Below the pieces are notes generated by a model. It saw nothing but the letters and a program-made list of their open reading frames with translations. It was not told the origin of the DNA and ran no database searches. From Tachypleus tridentatus (lineage: Eukaryota; Arthropoda; Merostomata; Xiphosura; Limulidae): 64,000 nucleotides of DNA. The first letter of the stretch is position 1, and each line of letters starts with the position of its first letter. The stretch lies in the NCBI RefSeq assembly GCF_004210375.1, contig NC_134827.1, positions 100,859,285-100,923,284 of the forward strand, written 5' to 3'. Positions 11,601-25,800 of this stretch are shown here, piece by piece. Made by a program: the position numbers and the translations under genes.

Positions 11601-14600
11601 ACGGCAAAAAGTGCGCCAAAGGTGCATCCATTATGGTCGAGGCCCAGGGGTCGCTTTAGTGCCTTGAAAACTCGTGGTTTCTGACTCCTGATTAATTTTT
11701 TTTTGCTTTTCTGGGAGTAAGTTTCATAATTTTAATGTATTTTTACTGGAAGACATTGAAGAGTGTGGGCTTACGTCAATGATATATTTAAACGCACACT
11801 TTATCGATGCCCATGTCAAATTGTTATATTGTACTCTAAAATCTAGTCTATAAGTATCTTATGAAATTAAACTGATATGAGTAATATATACGAAGATATC
11901 TCGTACTTGTCTCGAATGTCAGAAATTGGTGAGTACTTCATCCACGAGATTCATTGTATTTTATTTTGTGGATTCTGTGTACAATATTGAACATTTAAAT
12001 TATCATTACGTTAAAAACACTGACGGTTTTCCATGTTGAACAATTATAACTTCCCTTCTATAGCCATTTTCGTCCGTTTATCGAGTTTAATTCAATAAAG
12101 CGCCCTCTAGTCACAGAAAAACAATTGCATAAGATTTCGTTTTTTAAAACTTCAATTGTAAGTAGTTTACTGTCATTTTAACATTACATATACACCTACG
12201 TATAGAGTGCTATCACTTACTTCCACGACCGGTGACACACATCAAAATAAGCCATGCAACAGCGGCAGCCCAGACAGGACGGTGTAATCCTGCATACATC
12301 AGTGCCACAGCAGTGCTGCCCTCTATACCCCTGTTCCAGTCGTACATACCATAGATGACAGACATAAAAGAGAACATTGAAGAAATCCAACCTAAAGCTA
12401 GAATTATCTGTAATGATAAAGATAAAATAAATAAATAAAAACTACTACTTTAGTAAAAATATCTTTATATTTTTATAAAGATAAAAAATATAATTTATTT
12501 TATTTTTTTACAACTCGATGCATTACTTCGATGAAGCATGTATTTGATTTTTATGATAAGACTCAACTTTAGAGGATTTAAAATAATGTTGTTTTTTTTC
12601 ATAAAACGTAATGCTTTATCAGCTTACCAGTCCTTCCACTAAATTTTACGTCAGTTTCGTACCAGGTATATATGTTAGAAAATCACTTTGAAATTTTATC
12701 TAAACTATAATTACTTTGATCAAAACTAAAGAAACGTATTTAACTACGAATACGGTCAGCATGGATTTATATAAGAAAGCTATCATATATTTATGACTGA
12801 ACTTGAATTATATATATCTGTTTACAAATACCATGAGCGATCTCGTAATAAGCATAATAACTTGTAACATCACCTTTGACACGTTGGTTAACTTCTTCCT
12901 AGCTAAGGCATATCCGGCTAATAATCCAACACAGTAACAGCCCAAGTGGTTTATGGGATTTGGATAACGCTTCTGGGACATTTTCAAAACTTCTCTGAAA
13001 CAAACACACCAAAAACTGCAATACTAACCTAAGCCTAACAAGGTTTCCAATATCAAGCGTAATAGCAAGAATATTTCACTTGTTAGGAACTATTAATTTC
13101 AGAGGCTAAGCCTAGTTAGAAAGTCTTTAATATTTTAGGCTATCAACTAAGTTTCTGAATTAAAATATGTAAACATATGTAACAGGTTATTGTTGTAGAT
13201 TGCGATAAGACTACGAGAATTATCTATTTTGATGATAATTGTTTTACAAACTCTCTAATTCTGCTCATAGAGCCCAGTTAACCCTCGTACAGTTTTGCGC
13301 GAAATTCAAAACAAATTACCGCTTATTTATAGTTTCTTACACGTTTGTATAGGGGGCGATTTCAAAGCAAATTTAATTTAATATTTAAAATGTTTTGACA
13401 AACCCTACAGTAATGCAGTTTATCGATAAACTGTACAGAGAGCAAGCAATAACTCATTAGTAGGAATAGATACATTAAAAAAAACAACACATTTTGTTCT
13501 CTTATGAACCTTTGTTTTTAATTTGGTTATGCATACATAGTCCAAACTATTGGCAGGTAAGTTCCAACAGCTTAAACTATATTTGAACACCAAGATCACG
13601 TGCTTCCATTTCAAACTTTTATTTTCGCTCTGAAACACTTCATTTATTAATCATGCTAATATGATTAGTTAGCATTCTTAGCAACAATTATACTGAAAAT
13701 AGTCTCTAAGTGTCTCAGCGGTAAGCCTAATGACTTATAATCCTAAGAATCGGGGCTCGAAACTCGTGGTGAGCACAGCACTGATAGGCCACTGTGTAGT
13801 TTTGTGCTTAACAGCAAACAAACATTGGAAAAAAAAACACACAAACAAAAAACTAAACGTTTGAATAAATTTCGAAAAGAAAAGACGCAGAAATATATTA
13901 TACCTTTTGTCTAACATAGCAGCAAAAAGTGTAGGGGGTAGTTCAAAATACCACGTCAGCACAGTTGTTCCCGCAATTGACGTCAACAAGAAGAAGAAAA
14001 TGATAATTATTCCTGACTTCGGATTCCTAACAAATTATGAAAAATATATTGAGTAAATAAGTAGTAAAGACAGGCACATACGACCAATGTGATCTACGTT
14101 TTCTAGGTTGATTTTTGTATCATTTAATAGGTTTGGAGAGTTAGAGTTTAAAGTTAATCGTTTATTGGTCACATTCGTAATAAATTTATACGTGAAATAT
14201 ATATATAGATACTTATTATCTTAAACATAACTGTCCAACGCCAGCATAAAAATAATTTTACTTACCTTAACATAGGAAGAAAGATGGTTAAAGAAAGAAC
14301 GTGGTAGATGAAATCGCACGAAATGTACCAAGTCTGACCTAAGCACTGGAAAAAAAGAAGGTCCTCATTTTACTAGTTTATTGTAAGGGTCCTCATTTTA
14401 CCAATTTATTGTAAGCGTCTTTACAGACTGACAGCCACAAAATGTAAAAAAAAATCGAATTGTTAGAAGTCTAATTAAAGGATATTAAAGAATGGAAGCC
14501 GTGAATAAGTTCATACTTCCTCAATAGCTTCAGTAGGCTCACAATCGTGTTTTTAAGATAGTTTATTAGTACATATGTTTGAAAGCTGAAGAAAAATTAT

Positions 14601-16784
14601 AAAATACATCCAAATCAGATTATTTTATTCTATCAGATACTTGTTTGTAGCTGTTGATTTTTGTAACCCAAAACTACGTAATGATCCAGGTGCGTTCTGT
14701 ACAAAAGGGGGAATAGAACCCCGGATTTTATCGTTTTAAATCCGCACATTTACCGCTGATCTACGGTGGGAAAGTTACTAGAATCAGGTATGCCTTATGT
14801 TTTTTGAATTTCATAAATTTAGGAGAAAAGTAAGTTATTTTGTTGTTGTTAAATGTAAATATACACAAAGTGCTCTGCCACCATGGTTATTGAAAACCGG
14901 TTTCTAGTAGTATAAATATCTCTCTGATACTGAGAGGGCGTAAATTTGGGATATTCTCCATGGATATTTAACATTATAAGCCTTCAGACTTATTAGGAGA
15001 AAGTAGCCCCAAATTATTTCTGCCATGGGAGGAGCTTGATATAGGACTGGGGGCTTGTACCCTCTGCTTTTTGAATGGAGTTTTAAAACCACAATTTATA
15101 CTCATTACACATTTGGATTTCAATTACTACTAGTACATGTATTTTCTATGAATTTAGAATTACCCAAATTTAAATGTATTTAAAGTACACATGATCGAAA
15201 GTTTCTTGAACTTAGCCCACTCCATTTAACCATACTTTTGTAGCTACTCTCACGTATGACGTAAGCTTTGAATATCTTGTTTCCTTTTTGGCAAATTCAC
15301 TAATTAATTTAAAATTATAATAACACATGATTAAAATGTTAAAAATAATTAGACCAGAAGCCCCGCCTACTGAGTATAGATAATTTTGCAACAGATGGCG
15401 ACCACACAAAATAAGTAGCCGTCGTTTTGCACTTAAGTTTAACGGAAGCCGAAATGAAAACATCAGTTTTTCTAAAGAGCTTACCTTGACTGGCTCGTAT
15501 AATGTGTTGATGTACAACAGATTCCGCCACCAGGTGGAATAGCATCCTTCAACGTACGGCATCAGCACTTCTGACCAGACTGGTCCCGACCCCAGAAGGG
15601 GAAGAATGAATAGTATGCAAAGTGTTAAAACTAGCGGGGCGTGAGTCTTTGGAAAATAAACGAGAAACACATAGAATAGTTTTACTTGGCATGCTATTCC
15701 TTACAAACAAATAAAATAAAGTGTGGTATTTAGCAACAAGCTTAACAATAGTAATAAAAGCGTACTGGAATGCACATGTTTACCTCACATTTCTCTCAAT
15801 TTAAACCATTGCAAATTTTTATCACAAGTGTGTTGAAATAGCTGACGCTTCCAAGGAGATTTTTCATCCAATACCAGAACTCGTCAACTCTGTTGGTAAC
15901 AGTTGAATGGTGAGATTCTTGTTACTATGGTTACAATTATCAGTTTCCTGCTTCCTTGATTTTTTAAACGATAATACTAAGTATGTGGTGTTACATTCAT
16001 AACTACGTGACCAGACATGAATGTTATATTTTCTCTCTTAAAAGGTGATTGGTAAATGTAGTTTAATCAGAAAGTGCTTTTGTTTCACTGCAAAACAGCA
16101 CCAGCATCAAAGAAACACGCATTTACCCTTGAGTAAAGTGTTACATCAACAATTATGATGTTTTGTGTCTGTTTTATTTCATATATTAATCTAGATCAAT
16201 GGTACGGTCAATCAAAGAATGCATTAGGCCTCTACGTTACAGGTTCTCTTTTCAAATTCAACAATCGATGGTAGTCATGGTTACACATACTTAGGGCATC
16301 ACATGGGGGGTAACCATTCTAAAAGGTTTCAAGAGTATGTAGATTTTTTCATCTTCTGGGAAGATTTTGGAAGTGTTGGGGCTGTCGCTATAGTTCAGAA
16401 TGTTTCGGTACTCGTGTTTGGTTCACTACTTACCTATAATAGTATGAATGTTCGAGTTCCAAACAAGAGTATGTAAGATCGACAGCTAGGAGACTATAAG
16501 AGCGAATCATTCAGCTCCTAAACTGCACATGTAAATCCCACACAAGTAAGAAAACACAGTGACAAATGATGCTTCAAGATCCTTTACAGAGAACGTACTC
16601 TCGAAACCATCACGATAAACCTTAAGGATCAACAACCGCTTACAAGGGCTTACACTTCATGATGACGAGAAACCCACTTGAAGTAAAAATGTATTCTAAA
16701 GACAGCTGGAACGGATATTAAAACTTTAATTGACACTCCTACGAAAAGACGTTTCTAGTCCTGATTTCTCCAAGCCCGTTCCCC

Positions 16785-16819
<35 letters not shown>

Positions 16820-19800
16820 TGGGAATCTCGTTAATCCATTCATTAATGGATTTAAATGGCAATTTCATTTAAATACAAAATTATTAGCCTAATATTAATA
16901 ACCTTTCAAGTTGCTCTGGGGCCTATTAGGCCCCACTTTTCGTAGGAGTGTTAAAGTACAGAACAACGCTTTAACCATCTCGAGTCATCTTCAGGTTAAC
17001 AAAGTTGCAAACTCTTTTCGTTATAGCAAACATTATTCACTTGCTAGAAATTCGTTAGAGAGATAGGCTTTGAAGATAAATTCTAATTACAATTAAAGTT
17101 TGGTGAAAACTAAGAATCTACAAAGACAGAACGGTAAAATTAAACCAATGTATTACTGAGCGAATTTAATATGCTAGTGATAAAACATAATGATGGAGGC
17201 AAATCTATTTACCTGAAGAATACTTGTGGGAGTTACTCGCTTTTTTTGACACTAATAAAATTCGTAGGACTCTTTGTTTTAATGATTGTTTTGAAAAAAA
17301 AAAAGTTAATATTTTACCTCTAACATGGCGTGGAATAAATAGAAAATTTGCGGAAATAATGGAAATTGTTCTATAATCTTACCTGAAATATCTTATGAGG
17401 ATGAACTTCCATACATTCAGCTTCTCAGCCTTACCACCAGTGTAGAACCACACGTAATACATTGTCAAAAAACCTCTGTGTAATCAACAAAAGAAGGAAA
17501 AAAACATCGCTCTATCAAAAACAGCTGATACGCATTCTGCGTACTCACTTCACTGTCATATCAATAAAATTTATAAACTTAATGGAAACTTATTTCAAAA
17601 TATTAATACTACTATGCATAATTCCAGTCTGCCTTATGTCCAGACTGACATTGGATGTACATCAAGTCTGCCTTATGTCCAGACTGACATTGGATGTACA
17701 TCAAGTCTGCCTTATGTCTAGACTGACATTGAATGTATGCCAAATTTGTCTTTTGTCCAAATGAGCATTGGGTGTACGGCAGGTTTACCTTCTTTCTTGT
17801 TTGTTTTTCGTCCAGATCGACATTGAATGTAAGACAAGTTGTCCCTCTGTACATTCTGACGTACATTACGATAGATTTACTTTATGTTGATTAACAACCA
17901 CTTTTAGCAGAATATTAAAAACGAACAAAGCTAAATACAAACGTTAAAGTTAAAAAAAAAGTTTGTTATCTACGTATTCGTTTAAGCAGGTTTGGATTAG
18001 CTTGTTTAGGACATAAGCTCAAAGCTTCACAGACCTATCTCCCCTAGCTTTCACTAACCTTGGACTGAAGACTAGAGTGAATGCATCTAGTTAACAGCAC
18101 CAACTATCAACTATTGGGCTACATCGAATAGTAGAGGTTGATAAGCAATATTACAACTCATATGCCGGCTCAAAGCACGGTGCAGAATTGTTTTTGTGAC
18201 AAAGGGACGCAAACATCGGACCCTAAGATTCACAGTCCTGTTCTCTAACTTCTAGCTCAAGCCGGAATAAAGATTCTTGGAATGTATAAAAGGCAACAAT
18301 TTATTAGTATAAATTTTTAACTTAATGGCTGATAAATTTCGATTTAACCATGCTACAAACACCACCAGGGCTATCTGCACCAACAGTTCATAATGTAGCA
18401 GCGTAAGAATATAGCAGTGTAACTCTTAGTTATCACCACCCACCGCCATCTCTTTGGCTACTCTCTTACCAACGAATAGTGGGATTCACCGTCACTTATA
18501 AGGGCGAACATGTTTGGTGCAATGGGGATTCGAACCCACGACTCTAGGATTACGAGTCGAGAGCCTTAGCCAACTGGCTATGCCGTGCCATTGTTTAGAC
18601 AGTCCCGGCCCTAATTTTTTAAAGTGCTGTTTAAAGGAAGGACAATCGGTCATAGTTAATCGGAGGCGATTTTGTGGAATTGACTGTCATCTTTATAACG
18701 CCTTTAGAACTGAAGTGCAAGGCAAATGCCGCAGTATATCGCGACTCGAATCTTAGATCTTTAGAACTGCAGCGCGCAATGCTAAATAATGGGCCATATG
18801 TAAAAAAAAAATCCTGTGAGTAATTTTCAGTGTAAAAATTATTCTATCTCGCGTCACGTGTTTTCAGACGTAGAAACAAAAACTAATTGTGTTACTTTAG
18901 TTTGGTAATTAAAGGGTTTAACTTGACTACTTTTCTTTTGGATAACCCCCCTCTAATCATTACTTGACAGACTGAAGACGACTACTCAACAGCAGCAAAC
19001 ATCCACCCACTACCCAGCAGTTAGTTTTCGTTACACTATTATTTGACCGACTAGAAAGCAAAACGAAATTATGGTAGGGGTTTCGGTTTAAAATTATATG
19101 ATCCTAAGCTTAGAGATTTGAAAGAAAACAAAATACAAATTTGACAACCTGGATGAAATTTATATTAACTTAAGGCAAAGGCGAAAAAAAAAATCCAACA
19201 AAGTAAGGCAGCACAAAATAAACAGCTTATATGGGACTTAGGGTCCTCCAGGGCGGTGGGGGATCTGTAGGTCCTATGCCAAGATTTGGAAGACTAGAAG
19301 TTTTTCATTGTCTCTTTTATAGCGTAGGGCTCGCCTCAAAGTGAGGCGTTTATGAAGCAACGAAACGTGAACCCTCAACATTCTGATTCGCAAGTCCAGA
19401 CGTATTATAGACTAGAGAAAGTCCGTCTTCCGGACGTGTTATAAACTAGAGAAAGCCCGGCATCCGGACGTGTTATAAACTATAGAAAGTCCGTCTTCCG
19501 GACGTGTTATAAACTAGAGAAAGCCCGGCATCGGGACGTGTTATAAACTAGAGAAAGCCTGGCATCCGGACGTGTTACAAACTAAAGAAAATCCGGCATC
19601 CGGACGTGTTATAAACTAGAGAAAGCTCGGCATCGGGACGTGTTATAAACTATAGAAAGTCCGGCATCCGGACTTGTTATAAACTAAAGAAAGTCCGGCA
19701 TCCGGACGTGTTATTAACAAGAGAAAGTCCGGCATCCGGACGTGTTATAAACTAGAGAAAGTCCGGCATCCGAACGTGTTATACACTAGAGAAAGCCCGG

Positions 19801-22800
19801 CATCCGGACGTGTTACAAACTAGAGAAAGCCCGGCATCCGGACGTGTTACAAACTAGAGAAAGCCCGGCATCGGGACGTGTTACAAACTAGAGAAAGCCC
19901 GGCATCGGGACGTGTTACAAACTAAAGAAAATCCGGCATTCAGACGTGTTATAAACAAGAGAAAGCCCGGCATCCGGACGTGTTATAAACTAGAGAAAGC
20001 CCGGCATCCGGACGTGTTATAAATTAAAGAAAGACCAGCATCCGGACGTGTTATAAATTAAAGAAAGACCGGCATCCGGACGTGTTATAAACTAGAGAAA
20101 GCCCGGCATCCGGACGTGTTATAAATTAAAGAAAGACCAGCATCCGGACGTGTTATAAATTAAAGAAAGCCCGGCATCCGGACGTGTTATAAACTAGAGA
20201 AAGTCCGGCATCCGGACGTGTTATAAATTAAAGAAAGTCCGGCATCCGGACGTGTTATAAACTAGAGAAAGTCCGGCATCCGGACGTGTTATAAATTAAC
20301 GAAAGTCCGGCATTCGGACGTGTTATAAACTAGAGAAAGTCCGGCATCTGGACGTGTTATAAACTAAAGAAAGTCCGGCATCCGGACGTGTTATAAACTA
20401 AAGTCCGGCTTCGAATGATTTTATCGACAAATATTTCGTTTAATGTAACTTGCTCGTTGACCGTGGATCGAATTATATTTCAATAAAAGTTTAACTTGCA
20501 TTGTTTTGGGAGTACGTGAAGCGTCAATAAATGAAACGTAAACGTAGGATATAATTCTTGAAACTTATGAGCAAAAGCAATGAATAATGCTTAAAATAAA
20601 CCACCTTACGTCTGACACGTAGAATGCGAAGAGGCCTCTCTATCGTTACTAGGGCTTGTAAGGCCGGCTGGAATAAAACAGGGAGAGTCATATCCGAGTT
20701 GTTATTCACACTGTCGAAACTCATAATTCATGGCTTTCTCAAGGTTAAAGTGGAATATTCGAGTTCAAGCTAATGCTGTTAGAACGGTGGTATGGGGAAC
20801 GGTAGTATATAGGTCAAAAAAACACGAGCCACGTCATGTGAGCAGTGAAGTTACTTAAATTAGCACAGGCTTTCCTGATAGCTTGATGGGTGCACACACT
20901 CACGACGTAACACACGCACGTACGACAGTAAACATTTTTTTCTGCGAGAGGTATGAATAATGCTTCCCATTAAATTAGGTTCTCGACGATACGTGCTATC
21001 TTTGTTGTGTAGTCCAAAGCTACCTAATGGACTATCTGCGCGGTGCCAACCTTGGGGATTGAAACCCGTTTTTAGCGTTATAAAGCCCCAGGCTTACTGC
21101 TGAGTTACAACGAGTTATACGTAATAAACACAACAGTTTAAGTGTTCATTTGTATTGATAAAAGTTACTAGACGTTTTGAAATGTACGTGAATCAAGCGC
21201 ATTTAGTTTGCCGTAAAATGCGTTTATTTGTTCAGATTTTTATTAGACACATACATATATATATATATATACAAGCATGCAAAATAGTTCATTCGTCACA
21301 AGGCTGAGTTAAAACTTTGTACAAATCACTCACTTAACTTTTATTTCTTTTCTCAAAACTAACTTCCCTCACACCGAGGGGTAAGTTTGTATATTTTTAA
21401 AGCTAAAATTTGACGTTCGATCTCAGCGCAGATGACCCACTTAGTAGTTTTGTTCTTAAATAAAATAAAATAAAAACACTACAGGCTTTGAACTAAGTTG
21501 ACTCTGCGCTATATATACATACAGAATAACACTATGTAACACACATTTTGTTCCTGGATAGTATGTGTTATTTCTTAATTGCTTATGTTATAAAAGTACA
21601 GAAAATGGCCATTATTCCCTTCAAACTTTGCTTTTGTGACCTGGATAATGAAATTCAGAAATTAACCTATTTTCTATGTAAAAACGGGCAAATTTGCACA
21701 TTTCAGTTACATAAGATCTGAATAAAACAACATATGAATCAAGATTTACGTGTATTTATACTAAAGTTATACAAAAATGTTTATAAGTGAGTAGTTTTTC
21801 GAGATTTACGACTGTAATGTAAATCACTTTTACGTATCAGCCTCAAATATAGTCTCCCATCATGTTTTAGTTATACGCTCCCAGGTCACGAAAGCAAAGT
21901 TTGAATAGGTCTTTTCCATTTACTTTCGGCATAAGCAACTGGGAAATAACACTTTCTGTCCAGGAACAAGAAAAAGTAAACATTTTGTTACATAGTGTAA
22001 TTAACAAATTACTTTGCTGTTTTATCTTATGAGACTCAATTGGACTTTATTTCAAAGTATTTTGTTCTACCAAACATAATAACGACAATATAATATTTGG
22101 CCCAGCATTGTTCATTGTCACATTTGTTTCTATCCATTCTAACAACAAGAAAACTTGAGTTAAAATTCTGTTGAGTCAAAAACTTTCCCGATTCATTGAC
22201 CTCACTGCATTGTTTTTTTACATTTGCGTTTCCAATATAAAACAAACTAGGCGTAACATGTTCGAAAAAAAGATATTATCTGTATTCACTTCTCTAATTA
22301 TTTTATTGCCTCTAAGCGTAGACCTAGAAAGCAAAAAAAAAAAAAAATTTTTGAAAGATTCCTATCACGAAAAACGTTTTTCGAAATTTATTAAAAATAA
22401 AATCGATAAACGGAAGTGAAATTGAATTTATTTTCCAACTTGTGAGATGTTTATTTCCCTGGAAGGAGGGGGGTCGCCCGTTTTAACTACTCGCACAATT
22501 ATAAGTAGTATGTTGTCTGTTTGTCAGTCAGTCAGTTGACGCTAAAATGACGGCACGTAATGGATGCCTACAGTTGAATTTGGTAGTAATGTTAACCTTG
22601 AACTTATAACAGTATTTGATCATGTGTCAAAGTAAAAAGCAGAAACGCGACTTTTCCACATTAATGTATCAATTTACATGCAGTAAGCATCTGATAAGTC
22701 GGAGACGATATGTTGGTTGTTTTCGTAGCTTTGTTATTTTACTGGAGGGGCTCAGTCCCCCCACCACCACCATTTCTCACTCTACTAAAGAATTCACGTT

Positions 22801-25800
22801 TCTGCTAACACGACTATCTCCCATACTTTATCTAAGCCAAACGTTATACTCGCTTGGTATTATCTAACGGGTCAACACATTACATCACCTTAAGAGTGAC
22901 TCCCTGACACTTGATAGATTTGTTTATCAAAAAAGTAGCCAGGCTTTTAAAGACAATATTTTACTTTTTTAAACTTATCTTGAAAAAAACAAAAAAAAAG
23001 AATCAATCTCGAATGTTCCAGAAAATATTCCTTTTAGCTTATGCATATCTGACTGCTTTGTTTTGAATCTCTTCAAAGCTGCACGAGCGCTATATACACT
23101 AGCCGTCCCTAATTTACCAGTGAAAGACCATAAAAGGGGCAGCTAGTCATCACAACCTATTGCCAACGTTTGAGCTTCTCTTTTACCAACAAACAGTGAA
23201 ATTGACTGTAACATTATAACGTCCTCACGGCTGGAAGGGTGAGCATATTTGGTGGTTAGAGACTTGAACTTGCGATTATCTGCTGGTTAGTCAAAAGCTC
23301 CCTAACCAGATGGCCATGCCGGGCCTAGCTGATATATCGTATTACTTTACGTTTCTCGTGGGGACGTTATAATGTCACAATCAATTCCACTATTCGTTAG
23401 TAGAATAGTAGCTCATGAATTGGCGGTAGGTGGTGATGACTAGTTTTCTTCCTTCTAGTCTTACACTGCGAAATTAAGGACTGTTAATGCAAATCGCTTT
23501 CATGTAGATATGCGCGAAATTAAAAACAAACAAACAAAACCTTACATTTCACCTCACCAACACTTCATGTGTGAAACCTGCAGAAATTGCAAGCGAAAGG
23601 TGAAACAAGAAAAGCAGTTATTGTTTGGATTTATAAGATGTTACTATTCCTTTGAATATTCCTAAATCTATGAAACACAAAATGATCAATAACATTTGAT
23701 TAGCAAATTTTCTAAATTGGTTAAAATTATAATTACAGAGTAAATGATATAACTGATTAAACACACGGTATAACTATAAGAAGTCGACAGCGCCACAAAA
23801 CGAAATTTTGCAATGAATCGAATTAAGTGATTAATCATCTGGATTGCTGCGCTGTTCGTGACATATTCGGCCATAATCCCAATAATGCGAACGGAATTGA
23901 CTTTTTTTTTAGCGTATCAAGTACAACAAAGGTGGATGGATCTGTTAACATTTTCAGCACTCAACAATCGCAAAGTTTAAACATTTTAAAATATTTAACA
24001 TAAGTCAAAATGAAAATAAATTATTTTAAGCGAAGCATTATAATGAAATAACCATTCAGCTCTAACACTTTTGATTTAGTTCTATACCAATGTATCAGAT
24101 AGGCTGCGGTGAAGTCGAAGGTGAGTTTCTCTCGTTTAATCACTTTTGGTTTGGGGTATATAGTGTTTACTCACTTTTTATATAAACTTGGCCTGGCATG
24201 GCCAGGTGGTTTAGGCACTCGACTCGTAATCTGGGGGTTGCGGGTTCGAATTCCCGTCACACCAAACATGCTCGACCTTTCAGCCGTGTGGGCGTTATAA
24301 TGTTACGGTCAATCCTACTATTCGTTGGTAAAAGAGTAGTCCAAAGGTCGACGATGGGTGGTGACGACTAGTTGCCTTCGATCTAACCTTACACTGCTAA
24401 ATTAGGGACGGTTGCGCAGATAGCCCTCGTGTAACTTTGCGCGAAATTCAAAAACAAACAATAAATAAGCCTCAGTGTCTTTTATTTTTATTTTAACCGC
24501 TAGGGCACTGAAACAAAGTGATCTCACTCAAAATGTGACGGGTTCGTGTAATAGCGCAAACTTCGAAAATACCTTCTCTTTTTAGTGTTTTGTTCATGAT
24601 AGTAAAAAACAAAAAGTACGAATATCGATTACACATTAGCGAAAATGCTAGACTGGTGCTAAGACTCCCCATTGTTAGTCGCTAGATGGGCGCTAATACT
24701 TCCCATTGTTAGTCGCTAGACTGGTGCTAACACTTCCCATTGTTAGTCGCTAGACTGGTGCTAACACTTCCCATTGTTAGTTGCTATACTGGTGCTAACA
24801 CTTCCCATTGTTAGTCGCTAGATGGATGCTAATACTTTCCATTGTTAGTCGCTAGATGGGCGCTAACACTTCCCATTGTTAGTCGCTAGATGGGCGCTAA
24901 TATTTCCTATTGTTAGTCGCTAGATGGGCGCTAACACTTCCCATTGTTAGTCGCTAGATGGGCGCTAATACTTCCTATTGTTAGTCGCTAGATGGGCGCT
25001 AATACTTCCCCTTGTTAGTCGCTAGATGGGCGCTAATACTTCCCATTGTTAGTCGCTAGATGGGCGCTAATACTTCCTATTGTTAGTCGCTAGACTGGTG
25101 CTAACACTTCCCCTTGTTAATCGCTAGATGGGCGCTAACACTTCCCATTATTAGATCCACTTTTAAACATTTTGGTTTAGAGAAAAAAGCCAACAAACCA
25201 TACAAAGACCGATCTGCGTTCAGTTCACTGCGGGGAATATAACCACGAATTTTAGCATTTTAAGCCCATAAAATTATATCGTTGACCTATTAAGACACAG
25301 ACGTTTTGGTGCATAAAGTTTGAAATACCGATATATAATTTTTTAATGTCTTCCAGCGCAATATTCAAGTTAATGAAACTACATGTTTATCTTATTAACT
25401 GGGTAAATATAATTATTAGAAATTTTAACGTTTTTCATTAATCATCAAACGTAGTTTATTTAATTACTTACGGCCTTGGCAGCTTAATGATAAGTCTCAG
25501 GGTTTTTAACGTGAAAAAGTGGGTTTCGATACCCGCGTCGGACGTAACACAGATAGTCCATTGGGTTAAACAACAAACAAATACACACGTAGAGTAGACG
25601 TAAAACTAGATTGTGTTTTTTTTACTCACCAAATGCTCACTCACAAAATAATTATATAAAATTCATTGTTTTGTTTGTTTGCTATTAAGCAGAAAGCTAC
25701 GCAAACGGCTATCTATGCTGTGCTCACCACGGGTATCGAAATCCAGTTTATAGCGATATATGTCGGCAGATATACCACTGTACCACTGGGGGAGGGCATT

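Larger units (their letters stand above)
16655..17005 (-). mobile_element. Solo Penelope-type tail split by a 28S-bearing unit
   Basis: On the minus strand a hammerhead-like stretch (CCTGAAGATGACTCGAGATG, then GGTTAAAGCGTTGTTC) lies at about 16958-16995. It should run on to the tail at 16660-16731 (TTCCAGCTG, then TTTTTACTTCAAGTGGGTTT), in the same order as at the end of the Penelope-like element at 54930-55020. The 220-bp inverted-repeat unit at 16732-16951 interrupts it. Confidence 0.6.

Noticed and set aside
15212..15670. 152-residue ORF as an independent gene
   Set aside because: Its middle is exon 9 of the NRF-6-like gene read through both splice sites; the ends are intron sequence.
20524..20724. 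Exon-like minus-strand frame with a TTTTATTCCAG acceptor and a following GTAAGG
   Set aside because: In the phase required by exon 7 it contains a stop, and its translation does not resemble the protein. Exon 8 at 17383 fits perfectly.
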